Origin: Acanthopleura granulata
Lineage: Eukaryota > Mollusca > Polyplacophora > Chitonida > Chitonidae
Length of the DNA stretch: 64,000 nucleotides
Direction: 5' to 3'
NCBI GenBank assembly: GCA_016165875.1
Contig: JABBOT010000003.1
Location: 28,815,816 to 28,879,815 of the forward strand
Shown: positions 60,078 through 64,000 of the stretch, piece by piece
How the letters are laid out: each line of letters opens with the position of its first letter
Position numbering within the stretch: the first letter of the stretch is position 1
Program-made: the position numbers and the translations under genes
Notes under the pieces: model-generated
Told to the model about the DNA's origin: nothing
Database searches by the model: none
The model's input: only the letters and a program-made list of their open reading frames with translations

Positions 60078-60581
60078 TAGTATCCGGTAGGCATAGCTAA
60101 TTTGAACGCATAGAGTTTCACCTAAAGTTTGACCGGTAAAAAGCTTTTTCAGAAGCAAAGGTATAAGGCATTAAAGTGATATCATACTTTTTTTTCTGAC
60201 GAAGAATTAATTGAAATGAATCGGATCAGATGGATGTATTAGCATCAAGTAAAATGTATCACTTGAAAAAAAAAAGCTAATGTGTGTGATACCGGTATAT
60301 GATATTGTTTTATAATGCTGCTTGCCTGGATTGCCATGATGAAAGAATAAACATGGTATGCATTACCCGCTAATATCAAATCATCTCCAACTATAACAAT
60401 GGTTTTGTAATAAGTAGAATGACACAATGTCTATCGTTCAAAACTTGTAATGTCTTCTTATTACTTTAATCTATTATATATTCATGTTTATTTTTGCAAA
60501 TTTATTATTTTAATAATTTATTTTTGTCTCTTAATGACTGCTTGACTGTTTGTGGTTTAATTAGTCATTGTATGTATATTT

Positions 60582-60675
60582 AGGGGTCCACACAGGTTCC
60601 CTGTGGGACACCTCTTGAAGTCGTTCCGATTATTATAATCAGGGGTCCACACAGGTTTCCTGAAATCGTTCGGAT
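60582..60675. repeat. Two-copy direct repeat
   Basis: 'aggggtccacacaggtt' occurs at 60582 and 60641, each followed by 'gaagtcgttccgat' or a close variant, with about ten bases missing between the two parts in the second copy. A (ATT)n run follows. Confidence 0.8.
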
Positions 60676-61197
60676 TTTTTTTATTATTATTATTATTTTT
60701 AGTCCTCTCGTAAAATTGCAATATCTCCCAAACTACTGAAGGTAGAGAATCCAAACTTTTCAGTCTTGATAATGAACATATGAAGCAACTTAGTGACTAT
60801 TAGCAAGTCACGCGATTTAGGGGCCATTTTGAATTTCATTGTTACGCTTAAAAAATCTTCTTCTCGCAAACAGTTACAGCTGTCGGGAGGAAATTCCATT
60901 TGCTGTTTCTAGGCGAATGGCCCTACTCAGTTCCCTTCACATGTTAAATATGATATGCAAATTAGGCTATAATTGACCTCGGAAGTTACGGAAAAATTAC
61001 GTCACCTCTAAATACTGCTTAAAATGGTTAACCAAACATACTATCTGGTGCTCCTTGTTGTCAGCATTACAAATCTGCAAAAATCAGTTTTGTATTTTGT
61101 ATAGTTTTTAAGTTTTTGCCAAAAAAACCAACGAAAATTTCTGAAAACCCTCCCATTTAATTAACATCATCCATTGAACCCTGCACTGGGCTTCACG

Positions 61198-61445
61198 AAA
61201 TTTATTTAATTATTTGATTGGTGCTTTATGCCGTACTCGAGAATATTTCACTTATATGACAGCTGCCAGCATTATGGTGAGAGGAAACCGCGCAGAGCCC
61301 GGGGAAAACACACGACCACCCGCAGGTTGCTGGTAGATCATCCCACGTACGGCCGGAGAGGAAGCCAGCATGGGCTGGACTTAAACTCACAACGACCGCA
61401 TTGGTGGGAGGCTTTCTGGGTCATTGAGCTGTCTTTCGCCGCGAG
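61198..61445 (-). mobile_element. tRNA-derived SINE, family 1
   Basis: The best-preserved core in the window: 'gattggtgctttatgccgta', 'gccagcattatggtgagagg' and 'tacggccggagaggaagcca'. The last part of the tRNA head is missing or diverged. Confidence 0.88.
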
Positions 61446-61949
61446 CAGCAGATCGAAGGCATAATCTCTCTATAAATGTGGCTGAGCCCTGATATCTGAG
61501 AGCACTTTATTTTCTTTTCACTGGCTTTCACGGTAGCCGCAGTGAACGTTTTACCTAGCAGTTTCAGGTTAAAATCTAGTTAAATCCTGCATGTCTTTTT
61601 CCTTTTTTTGTTCAGGTATCATGAAATTATTAGGCACTGCGGACTAGTCCTAGCACTCAGAGGTTGAGATACAGTATATTTCTTATCATTTTTACATGCC
61701 CCCCACAATTTTTATTTTTCAACCTGGCCTACTTTGGGCGCCATATTGCCATGAACATAATGCGCACACATGTCATTTTCTCCAGATGTGTTTATCCGAT
61801 GGAACTGAAATTTAAAACGCAGACAACAAGACGCTGGGGCAAATTACTGGTGCAAAAATTATTTTCATGTATTAAAAACTGTGGAAATGAACTGAATATA
61901 GAAGTTGTCATATGACCAAAAGTTTTTAGATTTAAATATTTTAAGTATG

Positions 61950-62235
61950 CTACTTGATGTAGTTTGACGTCCTGGTCACGAAACTGATCTTATTTTTTGC
62001 CTGCAATGTACACTTTGGACGCAAATTACGATTGAAGTTCGAAAGATTAAATTTTCCCCATATTTGGAGGTCACCTGACCGAAAACCGATATGGCTGTAA
62101 TGCTGAAAATTATAGAGTGCAAAGGGCCAGATATGTACTATAAAGTGCGAAAAAGCAAAATTTCCCCACATTTAGAGATCAGGTGATAGGAAACCGCTAT
62201 TGCTGTAAAGCTGAACATCGCTGAGCGGCGTTTAC
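61950..62235. repeat. About 108-bp tandem repeat, two to three diverged units
   Basis: 'ttttccccatatttggaggt' near 62052 and 'tttccccacatttagagat' at 62161 lie about 108 bp apart, each followed by 'gaaaaccgat...gctgtaa.gctgaa'-like sequence. A weaker copy starts near 61960. Confidence 0.6.
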
Positions 62236-62847
62236 CATGAAAATGGAGATCATCCTTAATACACCGTATTCTTTATGCCTTTTTTATGGGCTATGGGCAA
62301 AGGGTCAAAGCTGAGCTGCTTCCACGTTAGTTTTTAGTACTAGGTCCATATATGATACCTGGTAGTCACGGATTTAAATCCAGACTGTTCTTTTTCAATC
62401 ATTCAGTATTTTTTTTTTGTCTTTTTTTATTACCATGAAGTTATCAGGGGACTACCAGATGTCGTAAATAGGTAATAGTGTGGACCCCGGCAACGCTGTG
62501 GGATAACAGCTTTAATTTTATATTGCTATGTATAACTAGGCCAACCTGAGCTCTTGACTTCCTGGAACATAGGTGTGTAGCTGACAAGGATAAATAGATA
62601 AAGTACATGGTACCAAACCCAATAAAAGTACACTGATATCGGCCTCACATTTCTGCTTGGGGTATCACTTGATGTACATGGACTAGTTTGGGTGACGTAA
62701 CAAGATTTATAATTTGGAAGCCCTTGGCGTCTTTGGCTGGGCTTTAAACCAGAGCTTGCCGTGCGGTCGTGAGGAAAAGAGGTGGACTGGAGAGGTCAAA
62801 TGCATAGTCTGGATGATAAACACAACACTGCATCCTCCAGTCATAGA

Positions 62848-63215
62848 CCGCCTCGGTGGTCTAGTGGCCAGAGCGTTCGCCTTGAGGTCGGGGTATCAAG
62901 ATTCAATCCCGGGTCGGGTCATACCGAAGGCTTTAAAAATGGTACTTCTTGTTGCCTCACTTGGCGCTCAGCATTGAGAGCAAGGAAACAGGACTAGTCG
63001 GCCCGGTGTCAGTATAATGTGGCTGGGTTGGGTGTCATGTCTGGTGTCTGGTTTCTTCAGAATGATGTGCCACAGGTGGCAGCACTTTGGCGGCATGGGC
63101 TTGCCTTGTCTCAAGAAGACACACTATATGCACACACCAGAAGGACTCATCGTCATATGAATGAAACATAGTTAAAAACGACGTTAAACCCCAAACACTC
63201 AATCACTCACACCTC
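62848..63215 (+). mobile_element. tRNA-derived SINE, family 2, near full length
   Basis: The tRNA-like head 'ggtggtctagtggccagagc' with 'gattcaatcccgggtcgg', a body with 'gagcaaggaaacagga' and 'tgggttgggtgtcatgtctg', and the end 'acgacgttaaaccccaaaca' followed by a short 'ctcaatcactcac' run. The head-to-body order is shared with 43144-43405. Confidence 0.85.
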
Positions 63216-63235
63216 CAGTCATATGCATTCGATCT

Positions 63236-63302
63236 GGTCGCCTTCGCATAAGGGAAATATTCTTGAGTACCGTGTAAAAAACAAACAAATAAGTAAAGAA
63301 AT
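63236..63302 (+). mobile_element. SINE family 1 tail fragment just downstream of a family 2 copy
   Basis: 'gggaaatattcttgagtacc' then 'gtgtaaaaaacaaacaaata'. Begins about 20 bp after the family 2 copy ending near 63215. Confidence 0.75.
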
Positions 63303-63465
63303 ATTCGGAGTTAAAAACTACAGTAAAGACATGACATGTTCTATTTCGAGTTATTCTCTTTAATTTTGTCATCATCAATCATTCGGCTCGCCTATAGGCC
63401 GACAGAAGGAACAGTTACTGGTAGTTCGCAACAGCGGATCAGGTATGTGATCTGTATGATCATCA

Positions 63466-63596
63466 CCATTTATTTATTTATTTACTTATTCAAGAATGTT
63501 TCACTTACACTACGGCGGCCGGTATTATGGTGGGAGGAACCACGACAGAGCCAGGGGGAAACCCACGACAAGCTCACAGCGACAGCGTTGGTGTTA
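63466..63596 (-). mobile_element. SINE family 1 with internal deletion
   Basis: 'caagaatgtttcacttacac', 'ggcggccggtattatggtgg' and 'agggggaaacccacgac' join directly to 'ctcacagcgacagcgttgg', so the middle is lost. The 'gattggtg' tail word is also missing. Confidence 0.82.
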
Positions 63597-64000
63597 CGTT
63601 TACACTTTCTGAAGTGTTCCAAAGTGTTACTTTGAAAATATTATAATCTGACAATATTTTGGGTCAAATCGTCACTTTTAGGTGCTGTTTTCAGAACTAT
63701 AAATGCCAAAATGTCTTGTTATCTAAAATTAGATAACTGAGAAAACTTAATGGGTCACTTTTGCGTTTTTGATTCAGTGAGGTCAGTCACATTACCTGTG
63801 TGGGAGAAAAGGTGAGTCACGTGCCAGTAAATTTCGTCGACAAATGACTCATCGCAAATGAGTCCTGGTAATCGTCCCAGTGAGTCCTGTAACTGAATGG
63901 GTTCTTTAACTAGAGGAGAGAGTCCACTGACCAATGGAACGAGTTCTTGGACCAAGTAGGTGATTTTTTTTAACCATGTAAGCTAGTCTTTCGACTAGCA

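Larger units (their letters stand above)
58613..64000. other. Upstream of the EF-hand gene, repeat-rich, no gene seen
   Basis: Contains SINE copies at 59898, 61198, 62848, 63236 and 63466, a MITE-like element at 59630 and repeats at 60582 and 61950. The EF-hand gene promoter should lie near its start, but I can identify no core element. Confidence 0.55.

Noticed and set aside
61228..61464. Open frames over SINE copies (also 7782-8310, 49368-49628 and 51984-52308)
   Set aside because: They translate the shared SINE sequence in different frames; no protein family.

Overview
The window is animal nuclear DNA, and the repeats point to a mollusc (bivalve or gastropod): AT-rich sequence, genes split into many short exons with GT-AG introns, and many copies of a tRNA-derived SINE whose 3' end reads back as 'gattggtgtttt...ccgtactcaagaatatttcac', a sequence I associate with mollusc genomes. 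I found no bacterial, plasmid or phage gene and no CRISPR array. Nearly all long open frames are chance or repeat-derived. The real coding sequence lies in 28 short exons, which I located by protein similarity and checked by splice-site phase.

Three host genes are supported. (1) Minus strand, from 17802 down past the left edge: carnitine O-palmitoyltransferase 1 (CPT1), 13 constitutive coding exons plus two alternative versions of the next exon. The 26-nt exon 5160..5185 carries the catalytic histidine. It is followed by two homologous exons (1877..1942 and 494..556) of the same phase, each encoding the WADAxIMAHxWE segment. This looks like a mutually exclusive exon pair at the active site and is the most interesting feature here. 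About 280 C-terminal residues lie outside the window. (2) Plus strand, 28841..36182: complete DNAJC8, a J-domain splicing-associated protein, 10 coding exons, 254 residues. (3) Minus strand, 58443 to 47551: complete EF-hand protein of the sarcoplasmic calcium-binding protein/calexcitin type, made of a short first exon, a 42-nt in-frame cassette exon and one large EF-hand exon (223 or 209 residues).

Layout: 1..17817 CPT1 exons and introns; 17818..28840 intergenic DNA and/or the 5' non-coding intron of CPT1, with a candidate promoter for DNAJC8 just upstream of 28841; 28841..36182 DNAJC8; 36183..47550 a repeat-filled gap between two convergent genes; 47551..58443 the EF-hand gene, whose introns hold SINEs, two tandem arrays and a decayed non-LTR retrotransposon; 58444..64000 intergenic DNA with more SINEs and arrays. 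CPT1 and DNAJC8 are divergent, DNAJC8 and the EF-hand gene convergent. The three genes serve unrelated roles (mitochondrial fatty-acid import, pre-mRNA splicing, calcium buffering or signalling), so no joint system is implied.

The rest is repeats: at least two SINE families, a palindromic MITE-like family, an unclassified dispersed repeat with at least three copies, at least nine tandem arrays (one apparently amplified from a SINE tail), and an intronic CPT1 array rich in TCAAGGTCA nuclear-receptor half-sites.
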